64,000 nucleotides of DNA from Laburnicola sp. R22_1. Its lineage: Eukaryota > Ascomycota > Dothideomycetes > Pleosporales > Didymosphaeriaceae. A program made the translations under genes and the position numbers. The notes beneath the pieces are model-generated. The model saw only the letters and a program-made list of their open reading frames with translations. It was not told the DNA's origin and did no database searches. Location of the stretch: the NCBI GenBank assembly GCA_014281115.1, contig JACONQ010000010.1:2480001-2544000 (forward strand), written 5' to 3'. Position 1 is the stretch's first letter; each line of letters begins with the position of its first letter. This document shows positions 33,201 through 43,925 of this stretch, in pieces.

Positions 33201-34310
33201 ATTCAGACCTTCGATAGGCACGTCCTCAAAGTCGTCCTCTTCCTCCCAGTCTTCATCTTCCGCATCTGGAGGCGGCAAGCGATCCACATCAATAGGCTTG
33301 TCCGCCTTCCCCTCATCTTTGTTCGTGACGACCCCGAGCGCCCATCCTCCCTCTACACCGTCGTTCTTGACAAGCACATACTCCCGTCCCTTGTCACCAG
33401 CGACACGACTAGCGCCATTTGCCCCAAACATAGAATCATCCGCCATGCCGTTTATATTCATCAACCGCTGCGTCAGCTCATTCCGCTCGCGCACCCTCTC
33501 AATCTGGAACTTGGAAAAAGCCATCCGATCCGGAAACATAGCATCCAGCTGATCCTTCGAGTACCCCAACCTGAGCCGACTCCGCAACCGCGCCGCATTC
33601 AGGATATTATACCGATCCGACGCCGGCAAGCTCGCAAAGAACGGACTGTCAAAGTCGATCTTAGAAAAGTCATAGACGTTGATGTCCTCGCCGCTATCAA
33701 ACTGGCGCGCGTACTCCTCCAGCTCTTCCAGCGACATGATGCGGGGATCGTTGGGGCCGCCCATCTCCGCCAGCGACACGCCGAGCTCAGGCAGATGGTA
33801 CTGGTCTTTCCGCTTGAACTTGCGATTTGCCAGGCGCTCCTGCTGCGTCTGCAGCACCTCCTCGGCATACACGACCTTCTCTGGGATCGGTATCTCCTCC
33901 TCGGGCTCCTCGCGCGGGTGCCTAGCCGCCTCCTTCCGCTTCTTCTCTTCTTCCTCGGCGACCCGCTGCATCTGCAGCGCGAGCAGCTTGCCCGCCGTGC
34001 GCACGGCATCTTCTCTCCTGCCCTCGCGGCGCGACTTGCGGTTGCTGATGGTCTGCCGCTTGAGCGCCGGGGCGCCGCCGTCGAAGACGAAGACGGGCTT
34101 GATGCCGAAGAAGAGGAGCTTGCAGATGCGGCGGAAGAAGCCGACGATGTGGCTGTTGCGCAGCGCGTTGCCCTCCTTGTCGCGCACCGCTTTGAGGAAC
34201 TGGTAGATCCAGATGGAGGCATCTACCGCGAGCCGCTTCTTGTTCAGCGTTTCGATCTTGATGGGACGCGCGCACGGCTGCAGCACGGTCCAGAGGCCGG
34301 TAACACCCAT
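30276..34310 (-). CDS. RAD2: Rad2/XPG structure-specific endonuclease (nucleotide excision repair)
   Basis: A single exon of 1,344 residues. The N-domain of the XPG/FEN1 family begins at residue 1 (MGVTGLWTVLQPCARPIKIE, then LAVDASIWIYQFLKAVRD and PVFVFDGGAP, with catalytic Asp residues). A spacer of about 870 acidic, low-complexity residues follows, diagnostic for Rad2/XPG rather than Fen1 or Exo1. The I-domain is at about 970-1110 (APMEAEAQCAELVRLG, VTDDSDTFLFGG), then the helix-hairpin-helix LLGSDYTPGIPGIGP. The C-terminus is Arg/Lys-rich with probable nuclear signals. The family cuts the 3' side of the repair bubble with TFIIH and acts in the nucleus. All metal-binding acidic motifs are present, so it should be active. 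Repeated FEDVP motifs in the spacer (for example at 31720-31880) may be docking sites. Confidence 0.96.
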   Translation of the reverse strand: MGVTGLWTVLQPCARPIKIETLNKKRLAVDASIWIYQFLKAVRDKEGNALRNSHIVGFFRRICKLLFFGIKPVFVFDGGAPALKRQTISNRKSRREGRREDAVRTAGKLLALQMQRVAEEEEKKRKEAARHPREEPEEEIPIPEKVVYAEEVLQTQQERLANRKFKRKDQYHLPELGVSLAEMGGPNDPRIMSLEELEEYARQFDSGEDINVYDFSKIDFDSPFFASLPASDRYNILNAARLRSRLRLGYSKDQLDAMFPDRMAFSKFQIERVRERNELTQRLMNINGMADDSMFGANGASRVAGDKGREYVLVKNDGVEGGWALGVVTNKDEGKADKPIDVDRLPPPDAEDEDWEEEDDFEDVPIEGLNRLPKPPPGMSARDRQGREFITGEIAKRRQKFYASRKMDPSKPKQRRPARAVPVNRDPDSLFVADDNEEQEDWENVPMEDDDHLFEESTGDNVDEEEQQLQQAIALSMQNNDGGEDEESEEDVYREVFQQERAKEANPFAGTKASGMAIARLANQRSSKIAPVAPFNGSESEGDDMDLQVALAESRKSKRPATATATAKRPSPKPPSRAPSPAPKPAKSKNAPGFDGPLPFEKLNLGSSLLGKKKMEKLEADNAGGFEKDVAGKKKDDAEPLPPWFSGERNIEDELSQARKKEKEEWEQARQEDKALFQFQEIPRLRKHDTQEVIDLDAPSTQEKTKEVLVVESEDEDADMEDVLVVDSKLRMGDLADKVRAEPPRPLSEERRSPPQQDKKLVEKGPFAGDSDDEPIEWSESEPEDEREKHAKPQSVPVLSETRKEASKSPSAGFEDVPMQFRPTSLVPAKSPSPEFEDVPFKTNNPAEPGPARTPSPEFEDVPVQTVPRPRRRREPSPGVLEGPADLEAPIVPYSGTADEDAPIDMPDNESDQYSDPEDEELFASLAAEGEEHARFAQELNNNNTSSRINFDEELKQLRAQQKKDRRDADEVTQTMVAECQHLLTLFGLPYITAPMEAEAQCAELVRLGLVDGIVTDDSDTFLFGGTRVYKNMFNAAKFVECYLAHDLAAEFALTREKLIDVAQLLGSDYTPGIPGIGPVTALELLSEFPSLADFTDWWTAVQSGALPKEVDAASPFRRRFRRTQATKLFLPSGWPDPRVKEAYLRPEVDADTQVFVWGVPDLDALRGFLKREIGWGEERVDEVLVPVIRDLKRREREGTQSNLTRWFEGGVGVGAWAPRVRGGVGAGAGRGRGKRLGEALERLAGRGRGPVGNVPEEEVGLEQAQEQEQAVMQDGGADADADVSTHTSNKRRKRTGKKAVAVQDGDNDSQADDDDGDDDDEVYTEPEPQPKKKRARKTRANKA

Positions 34311-35006
34311 GGCCGTGGCTCAGGTCGAGTGGTCATCGGGGGAGCCGTTGGGTGAGAGGCTGCTGCGCGTGGTGGAGATGCATGTAGAGCGTTGTAAGCT
34401 GAGAAAGCGCTGCCTTGTGACTGCGCGTCCATGACGTGCATCCGTGGCGCGAATGCCGAGGATGCTTCGTATGAACCACCATACCACCCACAACCATGCC
34501 CACATCCAAAAAGTCACATCACCAATTGAAACAACAAAGTAAAATATTGAATCATTGTATTGAACAAAGTACACACTATGTCATCGTCCCATCGTCACCT
34601 CGCACAGCTATAAACCCATTCAAACAAGCAAACCAAAAGCAACTCAAAAGCAACAAAGCATTTTATCCGAGAACGCCATATCCGCCATCCATGCATAGGC
34701 GAAGGGTATTTCCCACTCGCAATGGCCGTGTACAAACACCAAACTCCAATCCACATGCAACGCAAAGCCCGTAGGCACCGATAATACAACAACATGTTCT
34801 CCTACAACTGAGAAAGCACATGGTCCACAGGACCAATACTGACGATTGGAGAGGTATGCAAACCTGCCGTGTTGAGCAAGACTACACACACGTTAGGTTG
34901 CGACACTGCTTTGAAATGCAGCGTCAAGTCCAAGCCTCTGTCGACTTAAAAAACCTCGAAACATCGTCGGCACAAAACCAACTTCATCTTCTTCAGACCT
35001 CCTCAT
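34311..35006. other. Spacer between two minus-strand genes
   Basis: About 700 bp: RAD2 promoter side and downstream flank of the BRCT gene. No gene or repeat seen. Confidence 0.55.
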
Positions 35007-37817
35007 TTAGGGGTTGAACCGGAGCTTCTTCGCCGGGTTGGCAAGGAGGGTGTCGAAGCTCTGAAGCGCGGTCCGCTTCTTCTTGGTGGTCGAGAAGCAT
35101 CCCGCAGGATCCTCGGCAAAAGGTAGAGGCTTCCGGGCCGGCTTCTTGGCTGTTGAGAAGCACTTCCTAGGGCTCTCCCCAAGGGACTGCGTGAAAGGAG
35201 TCTTCGCAGGCGACGAGTTCGCAGGCGTGTTTGTCGAGGACGAGAACGGCAAGAAAATAGATGTAGAGGCCTTCCTAGGTGAAGGCGTCTTGATCGGACG
35301 CTTGCCCAGGAGCCACCCTCTCGTCGCCCCTCCCTCCTTCTGGAAGAATATGCCGGCCCCGGAGCTCGGGGTGGTGTTCTCCTTATCGTCCACAACGGAA
35401 AAAGCGGCGAACTCGCTCGACGTGACCGAATGGTTGAACTCCGCGGATGTGGGCGTGGATGGAACAGACGGCGCCTTCGTAGAGCTGGATGCAATACTGC
35501 TCAGGTACCGGGTCGGAGTCTTATGCGGGGTGAAGTGGCGGCGCCACGGTGTCGGAAGTTCAGGCGTACAGACCCTAGCTGTAGCCAGGTCCACCAGGAA
35601 GTCCGCTTCGGGCAGACGCTTCTTCGCCGCCTCCATGGCCACCACGTAGCCGGTATTGACGCACTTGACCTTGCCGTTGGAGGCAATGAGTTTGTCGATG
35701 GTCGACCTCTGGCCGTCCTTGAAGAGGACGTGCGTCAGCTCGGTGTTCTCGGTCCACGTGCTGAAGACCTGAGCGCCCATGCTCTCGAGCACACTCAGGA
35801 AATGGAAGCTCACGTCCTGGCCATCTGAATAGACATCAATAAGAAACTTGGTGCCGCTGAGAATACCAGCGTGGCCGAAAATGTCGACCTCAGAATGATC
35901 CTCGTCCCATGTGACCGACTTCTTGGGAGTTTTCGGGTCACTGGCCTTCAGTGGCGAGCGCAAAGCGGACTTTGCTGGAGAAGACGGAGCAGCCCAAACC
36001 GGAGAGCGCGGTGGCGCCAGAGTGACGTTGTTGGAGGTGAAGATGTCGTCTCCTACAATTGTGCCCGTAATCGTGCAGGTATCGTCTTCGTCAGCCGGTT
36101 GCATGTCGTCCAAATCGTCGTGCTCGAGGGCGGAAGTGAACTCCTCGCCTGAATCGACCTCGCTCGATGCCTTGAGTGTGCTCTGAGCTCCGCTGGAAGG
36201 GGACTCGGTGTCCTGAGGGGCAGGGGTGTTGGGGACAGTTGATAGTCCGGCAGGCTTCATCCAAGCGGGTGCCACAAAAGCGTCGAGGGCGATCTCCTTC
36301 AACGGCTCCCGGGTAGATACAGGTGCGGAGATGTGAGCAGGAGTCTTCGGATACCCAGCTAAATGCTGGAAGGCCTGTTGGTTGCGGAAAGCCTCGGCGA
36401 TGTGAGCGGGGGTGTTGGGATACGCAGCAGGGAGCTCGTCCATTGCCTTCTGATTGCCATAGGCCTCGTTGATATGGGCTGGCGTCTTAGGATACATAGC
36501 AGGGAGCTCGTCCATATTCGTCCTGTTTCCAAAAGCGTCGATGACATGAGCGGGAGTCTTGGGGTATTCCTCGGGAAGCTCCTCAAGTGCCTGTTGGTTC
36601 AATGCTGCTTGTAGTGCATCTTCAGACTGTACGGGCGTTTTCGGGGAACTCGCAAGCTTCTCAGTCGTATTCTCGTGGACAACGGGCGCGGTGATATGCG
36701 CCGGAGTCTTCGGGTACCCAGCCATCTCGGCAAAGGCATCTTTGTTCGAAATGGGTGCGGTGATATGGGCAGGCGTCTTAGGATATCCAGCCATCTGAGC
36801 AAGCGCATCCTTGTGCGAAATCGGCGCATTGATGTGAGCGGGGGTCTTCGGATAACCGGCCATCTCGTCAAGTGCGTCTTTATTTGAGATCGGGGCGCTG
36901 ATGTGCGCCGGCGTCTTTGGGTATCCCGCAGGAAGTTCCTTGAAGGCATCGCGAGTGGACAATGGGGCTGCGATATGTGCTGGAGTGGTCGGGTAGGTCG
37001 GGAACTCGTTGAAGGGCTCTTCGACAGGTCGAGCGACAGCTTTGGGCTCAGCGACAGTCTTGGGCTCAGCAACAGTCTTGGGCTCAGTAACAGTCTTGGG
37101 CTCAGCAACAGTCTTGGGCTCAGCAACAGTCTTGGTCTTGCGGATGGGCTTGCGCGCAGGCGCCTTCAGTGGCGACTCTGCGACTGCGTTCTCGACGGTA
37201 GGAGGCGCAATAGATACGGTGGCTTTGCGGCCTCGAGTTGCTCGCTGCGGAGCGGCTGAAGGTCCGGCGATAGTCGGTGCAGCAGTCGTCTTGGGTGATC
37301 TCAGGGCAGCTGGCTTGGCCGGTTTGACAGGGGCCTTGCGGGCGCGAGTGGTGCGCTTAGCCGGCTGCTCAACGGCAAGCTCGTCGATTTCATCCCGTGT
37401 CTCGGTCTCCACGGCCTCTGGCGCGGGAGCAGACGCGACAGGTGCGGCAGCCTTGCGACCGCGAACGGCCCTCTTGGCTGGCTTCGGCTCCTCAACCGGC
37501 TCGTCTTCCTGCATAGCCTCAGGCTCAACTTCTTCTGCAGGCTCTTCCGCGGCCTCAACGGCCTTGGTCGCACGCCTCGTAGTCCTCGCGGCTGCCTTCG
37601 GGGCAGCTTTTGTGGCCGCCTTCGCCGCAGGCTTCTTCACAGGCTTCGGCGTAGGCTCCGCCTTCGCCTTCTTGACCGCCTTGGACTCAGCATCGATAGC
37701 CGCGTCGTCGGCAGCCTTGCGCTTGGCGGCGCGCTTCGGGGGAGCTTTGATACTGCTTGCGGCAGCGGGGGGAGGGGCGTCCGGGGCCTTTCCGGCTCGG
37801 GAGCGCGTCGCAACCAT
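35007..37817 (-). CDS. BRCT-domain nuclear protein with nine YPKTPAH-type repeats
   Basis: A single exon of 936 residues. Residues 1-230 are Lys/Ala/Pro-rich with RGRKA and TRRATK motifs that look AT-hook or histone-H1-like. Next comes a hexapeptide array (KTVAEP, five near-copies, plus strand 37040-37140). A 23-24-residue tandem repeat then spans about residues 276-505: nine copies with the core YPKTPAHI, each followed by a partly conserved helix (for example SNKDALDEMAG). A degenerate copy reads SPKTPVQ. At about 652-745 is one BRCT domain (GTKFLIDVYSDGQDVSFHFLSVLESMG..., KCVNTGYVVAMEA). The Ser/Pro tail carries many TP/SP sites. BRCT plus dozens of KTP-type sites suggests a phosphorylated chromatin or DNA-damage scaffold. 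I know no named orthologue. Confidence 0.87.
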   Translation of the reverse strand: MVATRSRAGKAPDAPPPAAASSIKAPPKRAAKRKAADDAAIDAESKAVKKAKAEPTPKPVKKPAAKAATKAAPKAAARTTRRATKAVEAAEEPAEEVEPEAMQEDEPVEEPKPAKRAVRGRKAAAPVASAPAPEAVETETRDEIDELAVEQPAKRTTRARKAPVKPAKPAALRSPKTTAAPTIAGPSAAPQRATRGRKATVSIAPPTVENAVAESPLKAPARKPIRKTKTVAEPKTVAEPKTVTEPKTVAEPKTVAEPKAVARPVEEPFNEFPTYPTTPAHIAAPLSTRDAFKELPAGYPKTPAHISAPISNKDALDEMAGYPKTPAHINAPISHKDALAQMAGYPKTPAHITAPISNKDAFAEMAGYPKTPAHITAPVVHENTTEKLASSPKTPVQSEDALQAALNQQALEELPEEYPKTPAHVIDAFGNRTNMDELPAMYPKTPAHINEAYGNQKAMDELPAAYPNTPAHIAEAFRNQQAFQHLAGYPKTPAHISAPVSTREPLKEIALDAFVAPAWMKPAGLSTVPNTPAPQDTESPSSGAQSTLKASSEVDSGEEFTSALEHDDLDDMQPADEDDTCTITGTIVGDDIFTSNNVTLAPPRSPVWAAPSSPAKSALRSPLKASDPKTPKKSVTWDEDHSEVDIFGHAGILSGTKFLIDVYSDGQDVSFHFLSVLESMGAQVFSTWTENTELTHVLFKDGQRSTIDKLIASNGKVKCVNTGYVVAMEAAKKRLPEADFLVDLATARVCTPELPTPWRRHFTPHKTPTRYLSSIASSSTKAPSVPSTPTSAEFNHSVTSSEFAAFSVVDDKENTTPSSGAGIFFQKEGGATRGWLLGKRPIKTPSPRKASTSIFLPFSSSTNTPANSSPAKTPFTQSLGESPRKCFSTAKKPARKPLPFAEDPAGCFSTTKKKRTALQSFDTLLANPAKKLRFNP
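36290..36990 (-). repeat. Coding tandem repeat: nine 69-72-nt units (YPKTPAHI)
   Basis: Repeat units inside the BRCT gene. Copies differ at synonymous sites while TPAH is invariant in nine copies, with one degenerate copy in the middle. Confidence 0.88.
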
Positions 37818-38320
37818 GATGGAGTGCGATAGAATGTGTCAGAGGAAAGTAAAGTATAGAAGTTGTGGTCGCAGGTGCGATGTGATGGATGTAGATAAGA
37901 AGGTGGAGAAGTGGATGTGCGACGGAGCTTTGTTGTGTGTGTTGACCGAGCGCGCTCGCTTGCTTAGTAACCCGCGTTTCCCTAGCAACGTCGGCACCAA
38001 CGGCGCCCGGGCGTGTCGCCTGGCCCAAAGCGGAATAGCTCCACCGTCCTCTTGCGACGTCGTTTTGGTTGTGGTCGTCTGACCAGCAGTGCGAAGACGA
38101 GGCATGCTGGGAAGCTAGTCATTCATTGCTGGAGCCACAAGTATCTCGATATGCATGCATGTCTTCACAAGCTCCGAGCATTTACTGCTCACGAAGTGTT
38201 CTGATGTGCTGGCAGTCGAAAACGTGAGAAGACTACACTACACAAGAAAGCGCATCCGCATACGCATACTCGACATCTAAACACAGTAACCACGCATGAA
38301 CACACAACCAACCCGACATC
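37818..38320. other. Spacer between BRCT gene start and Ste6-like stop
   Basis: 500 bp; no supported gene. It should hold the BRCT-gene promoter next to 37817. Confidence 0.55.
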
Positions 38321-41300
38321 TCAAATAAACCCCCCGCCACCCCCATCACCCCCATCACCCCCCTCCCCCCTCAACAACCTCCCAAACGCCCCACCCCTCC
38401 TCCTCCTCCTCAGCTCCTCAAACCCCCCCACCTCAACCACCCTCCCCCCATCCAGCATAACCACATACTCGGCCACAGCCATCATCTCTCTAGCATGCGT
38501 GATAATAACAACCGTCATGCCCTTCCTCTGCACCGCCATGCTCGCCCTCTTACTACCTCGCTCACCCTCCCCTCCCCTCCCAGCACCACCCACCCCCACC
38601 TCCCTCGACTCCCTCACAAGCCTCTGCACCGTCTCCCTCACCACCCCCGCCGCCTCCCCATCCAACGCCGACGTCGCCTCATCCAACACCAACACATCTG
38701 GCGCCCGCACCAACGCCCTCGCAATCGCAATCCGCTGCGCCTGTCCGCCCGACAGCCCCGTCCCCCCATCCCCAATAACAGTCCGGTACCCCTGCGGTAG
38801 ACTATCGATGAAGTCGTCACAGCCCGCCGCGAAAGCCGCAGCGCGGATATTATCGTCAGACGTCAGCGCATTGGACGGATCGAGTCCGTATGTGATGTTC
38901 TCCGCGACAGTGCCGGGGAAGAGGATGGGCGTTTGCGCTACGATGGCTATGCGGGAGCGGAGAGACCGCGTGTGCAAGTTTTTGATGTCGCGGGTGGAGA
39001 TGGAGATGGAGGGGTCGAAGCGGGAGGGGTTGGGAGGCGCTTGGTAGAGTTTTAGGAGGAGGGCGGCGATGGTGGACTTGCCTGAGCCTGAGGTGCCGAC
39101 TATGGCGGTGCAGCTGCCTTTTGGGATGTCGAAGGTGACGTTGTGGAGGGCTTGGCGGTCTTTGCGTGTTGGGTAGGTGAAGTTGACGTTGTGGAAGGAG
39201 ATGTCGCCCGCGCTGAAGAGTTGCTCTGTGCCGCTGAGTTCGTGGGAGTCTTGTGGGAGGCGGGCCAGGCGCATGAGTCGTGATGCCCCGTCTTTGGAGA
39301 CGTTGATTTGGGGAATGTAGATGCCGATTGTATTTGCGTGGGCGACGCTCAGCATAAGAACGTTGAAGGTTGTGATGATATCGGCTACCGTGAACTGGTT
39401 GGTCGACACAAGGTATGCTCCCCACCACAGGAGAAATGCGGTCACAAACGCGGAGCTGGAGTAATTGAGGCCATAGATAGAGCCCGAATAGACTGCTCGT
39501 TTTATGCCGACGTTGAGCGCGTTGTCAGTGGCCTCTCCGTACTTCTTTTGAAACACGTCTTCGAGAACGAGACATCGTACAGTCCTGATGTTGACAAAAG
39601 TCTCGTGTAATACCTGTCCCACTGCTTCGTTTGCGTCATTTCTAAGCCTCTCCCAGCGCGTGCTGATTGCGTGGAAGATTCTAGTGATGCAGAACATGAC
39701 CAGGAGACAAACGAGCGCAACCAGGGTAAGCTTCCAGCTGGTGGCCATCGCCCAGATGAGCGCAATCAACACCGTGAAAACCATGATGAGGAGGATACAG
39801 AAGAAGCGTCCCGGGAGATTTCGAGCCTCTTCAGCAAACTGATTCAAAATCTCAGCCATTTGTGAGACTCCATTCTCTTCCTGGTCGAACCACTCCCGCG
39901 GCTGCATGAGAATGCGCTTTAGACTCTCCGATTTCAGCACATTGGTCCACTTCTGAGCAGAGACTTCGAACAAAACGTTTAATCCATATGTCGACAGGCC
40001 ATCGATGACTGCAACGGCCAATATGGAAAGAGAGTACGTCTGCGCGGTCTGCCGCTGGTTGTTGGGGCTATAGAATGTTTCATACAGTTTCGACAGAAGA
40101 TAACCGAAGACAGGAGTGCACGCGGAGTGGATGAGAGCGCAGGACGTTGCTGCAACCAACGCGAGGCGTGTGGGCCAATCGACCAATGGCCACACAGTAC
40201 GCAGTATATCAACAATACCAAGGCCGTCGACGACATCGACGGACTCTCTATCTTTAGAGCGAAGCGCTCTATGTCTTGCCATTTTTGCATGGAATGTTTT
40301 CCGAAAGGAAGGCACATCGCCATCGCCAGACTTGGAAGGCAATCTTGGCGACGCGAACGACATGGGTTTCAGCTCGGAAACGTGACTGGAGGATCGTGTC
40401 GCCGTGGGCCGGTGTGTAACGGGCGATGGCGATCGGCTTCGTTTATCGGGTAGCTGATCTCGGGTTGTGTCGAATGCTGATGGAGGACGTGGTGCGGGCT
40501 TCAATCCCACCGCCGGAGGAGAACGCGGAGAAGGTTTTGTGGTGAGATAGGTCGTGATCTCCGCAGACGTATCCTCCGAGTTCTTTCTACCCCCGTTGAA
40601 CAAGTTCGGCGCCGCAGAGCTTAGAAAAGGTGAGAGAATCGACTGCCTGAACATCGCAGATGAAGGGCGACTCGGCGGATTGGAAACGCCCCAGGAATCG
40701 GTATACAGCGTCATGATCTCCTCCGTATCGTCATCAGATTCTTCTGAATTAGCTTGTCCATACTGTTCGTGTTGTTGCGTATTGAGGAAAGTCTGAAACG
40801 CAGAGTAGGGCTCCGTCTCCAGCTCTTTCCTTGTTCCTGCTTGCACCACCTCTGCTCTGTCCATGATATACACGAAGTCTTCAGGGAGAATTTGCGTGAT
40901 GTCGTGCGTGATGATAATGGTAGTCTTTCCTCGCCTCCATGAGCGGATCGCGCCGAGGATAGCAGATCTTGTGATGTAGTCCAGCGCACTTGTCGATTCG
41001 TCGAGAACCAAGATGGGTGTATCTCGTAGCCGTGCACGCGCCAACGCTATTCTTTGCCTTTGTCCACCACTAAGGCTATTGCCTCGCATCCCTAATAGGG
41101 TATCGAGGTCATCGGGAAGATCTCGTATCATTTGCCGCAGCATAGCGAACGACACTGCATCTATGATTTCCGCGCGACTTGCTTCTTGGCCTATCTTGCC
41201 GAGAGCAATGTTGCGCCGTATCGAGTCGTTAAACAGTACGCTGTGTTGTTCAACGAGCGTGATCTGTTGTCGAAGCCAGTGAACATCTAGAGCTTGTAGT

Positions 41301-42722
41301 GAGTTGCCGTCTAGCCGGATCTGACCGGAGGCGGGCCGGTAGAATCGAACGAGAAGTTGACCCAGAGTACTCTTGCCTGACCCGCTCCGCCCGATGACGA
41401 AGGTAGTTTCGCCTGTTGGGAATGAGATTGATACATTCCTTATGACAATTTGATCCGACCGTGAAGGATAAGAGAACGAAACCTGTCCTGATTAGCGGAG
41501 AATACCCGAGATGGCAACGCAACGAACATTCTGGAATTCAATGTTTCCTTCACATCTCTCTGGTTCCAGTCGACCTCGAGTTTCCGCCATAGAACTGGCT
41601 TCAGATATCTGTGCTATCAAGACCCTGAGCCTTGCACCGGCTACTTGACCTTTCTTAAGCACAATGTACTGAGGTAGGAAGTCAGTCACACCCTGGACTG
41701 CCATCATTGCTGCCCAAAAGGTAACCATAACCTGACCAGCATTTCTCTGTCCGTCGATAATCTGATGGCTTCCATACCAGAAACCCTGGACGAAGATGCT
41801 CAGTGTGAAGAATTCCATGACACCCAGCTGTGACGCTCGGAAATTGGCTTGCTTGTTGAACAAACTCCCAGCTGAAGCAATCATTTTGCTGTATCTCTGA
41901 AGCTCGAATCGCTCGCCGCTGAAACACTTGACGGTCTCAATGTTGCGGACAATGTTCGTGATGTACTTCAGGGCATGTTGTAGTACGTCGCTTTGCTCGT
42001 GCGCCTTTTTCGCCAGCAAGTTGGATAAATAGGCCATGACAATGTACATAATCGGGACCGAGCAGATGATAACAAGGGTGAGGCTCCATGAGGAATAGAA
42101 GGCGACACCCAGGGCACCAAGGCTTTGAACAAAGCATTGAATGACCCCGCCGGCGGGCTGTGAAACGGCAATCTGGAGGTCGTGGATTTGTCTGCGATGA
42201 GTTAATATTTCGACACACATTATCGGAGTTGTGGGTCTTTTACGTTTGCATAGCAGGCAGAAATGCCGCCACCCCGGCATCTCGAGTGTCATACCATGCC
42301 ATATCCTTCTTCAGTAAAGCACCGAAGATTCTATCCCTTGCGCTGCGCGCCTGGAGCTCACCGAATGTGAGAAAACCGGCGAAGTACAAGCTGTTCCCTA
42401 GCCAACCCAGCCCACCGCATAATGTTACGTATAGGCAGTATTTCGAAGTTTCTCGCAGAAGTTTCGAACCGTCTATGTTGCCAGCACCGTAGTCTGCGAA
42501 GAGTCGGAATATGGATCCGTAGAGGACGGCTAAAGCGGGAAGCGTTAAGGCGGCGACGGTAGCGGCGACGACGGCGGGGATGAGGATTGGTAGGTGTTTT
42601 CGAGTCGTGAAGCTGAACAGAGCCTTCCAGCCCATGCTCTGAATGTACCTTTGCTCCTCCGCATCCTGTGTATTCTGCTTTTCCGACTCGTCGGTACTGT
42701 TCGAAGCTGCTGAGGTCGCCAT
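38321..42722 (-). CDS. STE6: ABC-B full transporter, Ste6-like pheromone exporter
   Basis: Exons 42244-42722, 41528-42191 and 38321-41482 encode 1,434 residues; introns of 52 and 45 nt restore MQTQIHDLQIAVSQP and FQNVSFSYPSR. The layout is two TMD-NBD halves. NBD1 has Walker A GRSGSGKST, signature LSGGQRQR, Walker B ILVLDESTSALD and H-loop ITHD. NBD2 has GTSGSGKST, LSGGQAQR, VLVLDEATSALD and ITHA. A Ser/Pro-rich linker of about 200 residues joins the halves. Both ATP sites look complete. This architecture and the DLQIAVSQP segment match fungal Ste6 proteins, which export farnesylated a-type mating pheromone at the plasma membrane. A multidrug ABC-B pump is the main alternative. The C-terminus is Gly-rich, encoded by a CCC-rich tract. 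Confidence 0.9.
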
Positions 42723-43368
42723 AATGCTAGTTGGACGTCTCTGGCATGTGGGGAGTCCGCGAGAAGAACAAATGAAGGCTGGATGGGATTGAGACTGAGG
42801 TGTAGAGTTTAAGAAGTGAGCCAGAGGTTGAAAATCGAAAGAGTAGACAGAAATCTATACAACCCTAGAAGTATACTGAAAGTTCAGTGATTACCGAATG
42901 CGGACTAGCTCGTTTGTTCCACGCGACGAGTCGCACCGATGCTTTGTCTTGCCGTTGATATTGTTCCACTACCGAGACAAACATCGTCACTAGAAGGAAC
43001 TCACTCGTCCAAACTATCTAAACAACCGTCCCATGCGTCGAGTCGTAGTTTGACGCTTTTTTTCGGCACACGACTCTAATCCTCCAGATACCCGAACTGT
43101 TGACCATAGCACATAATGCACACTCTTCGTATCGAATTCGAATACTTGGAGGGCAGCCAGCTCTAAACTCGCTATCAGCCTGTCTGACCCAGTCGCTCTC
43201 GGACAAATGCGGCCGGTGTGGTATCAAAAGAAGAAGCCGCCAAGAACCTTGCCAACCAGCTGCGAGGCACTCTCGACGCCACCGTATGCGCCATGAAAAA
43301 TGTACTAGTTGGCCAGTAGAGAAGAATCGACATGTATCGTTACAGGGTTTGTCTAGCGAGGCTGGTGC
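42723..43368. other. Spacer: Ste6-like promoter side
   Basis: 650 bp between two minus-strand genes; no gene or repeat seen. Confidence 0.5.
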
Positions 43369-43925
43369 TTATTCGGCGTGCGCTTGCTCGTAGATCCAGT
43401 CGTTGTGGCCTTCACGGTTCCTGCTCGGATTAGTGCCTGAGCGTCGAGCCGATATTCATGGCATCATCTCACCTGGCAATCTCAACTGCGTAGAACTGCA
43501 TGCGCACCGACATCATGGTCGTATCGGGCCCGTATTCCGCTTTGGGCGAGTCCCGCAGCATGGTGCCGAAGTTGTAGTCGTCGATCTTTTGCTTGTACTC
43601 CTCGATGAAGTTGCGCCACTTCTCCTTGCCCGCCTTGCTCTTCATCTGATCCTGGTCAAGTTTGCCGCCCACGTCGTACTCGGGGAACTCCTTCTTGAAG
43701 TGCGCGTAGATGTCGTCGTCGATCTTGGTGAGGCGGAGAGCCGAGCCGCGAACCTTTTCGAGGATCTTCCAGTACGTCTCCATGTGTTTTGCGGCTTGGA
43801 CCGCCCACTGTGCCTCGACCTTGTCGCCGTTAGCGATATGCGGTGATGGCTGAGGAAGGCAGCCGTACGTCTGGGTTGTTATCCTGCGCCCCGTCCGGGA
43901 TGGCGCCCTGCGTTCCGAGAGACAT
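43369..43925 (-). CDS. PBDC1 / yeast YPL225W homologue
   Basis: Exons 43869-43925, 43473-43819 and 43369-43420 encode 151 residues. Intron 1 (49 nt, GTACGG...GCTAAC...CAAG) is needed: without it the frame breaks, and splicing gives NPDVEAQWAVQAAKHMETYW, aligned with the family's IExQxAVxAxxHxExYW start. Intron 2 (52 nt, GTGAGA...GCAG) restores IARNREGHNDWI. Family hallmarks: KILEKVRGSALRLTKIDDDIY, FPEYDVGGKLDQDQMKSKAG, KIDDYNFGTMLRDSPKAEYG and MQFYAVEIARN. PBDC1 proteins are small cytosolic proteins linked in yeast to translation elongation factor 1A biogenesis. The older 'polysaccharide biosynthesis domain' name is misleading. It shares a 207-bp promoter with the WDR6-like gene. Confidence 0.9.

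Noticed and set aside
32955..34355. 466-codon plus-strand frame opposite the Rad2/XPG gene
   Set aside because: Shadow of the conserved XPG N-terminal coding sequence.
37009..38082. 357-codon plus-strand frame opposite the BRCT gene
   Set aside because: Leu/Ser/Ala repeats are the complement of the coding repeats; no family.
43819..43869. Apparent +1 frameshift at a CGC-TAA in the PBDC1 homologue, resembling programmed frameshifting
   Set aside because: A 49-nt intron with GTACGG donor and CTAAC branch site removes the stop and restores the conserved VEAQWAVQ motif in frame.
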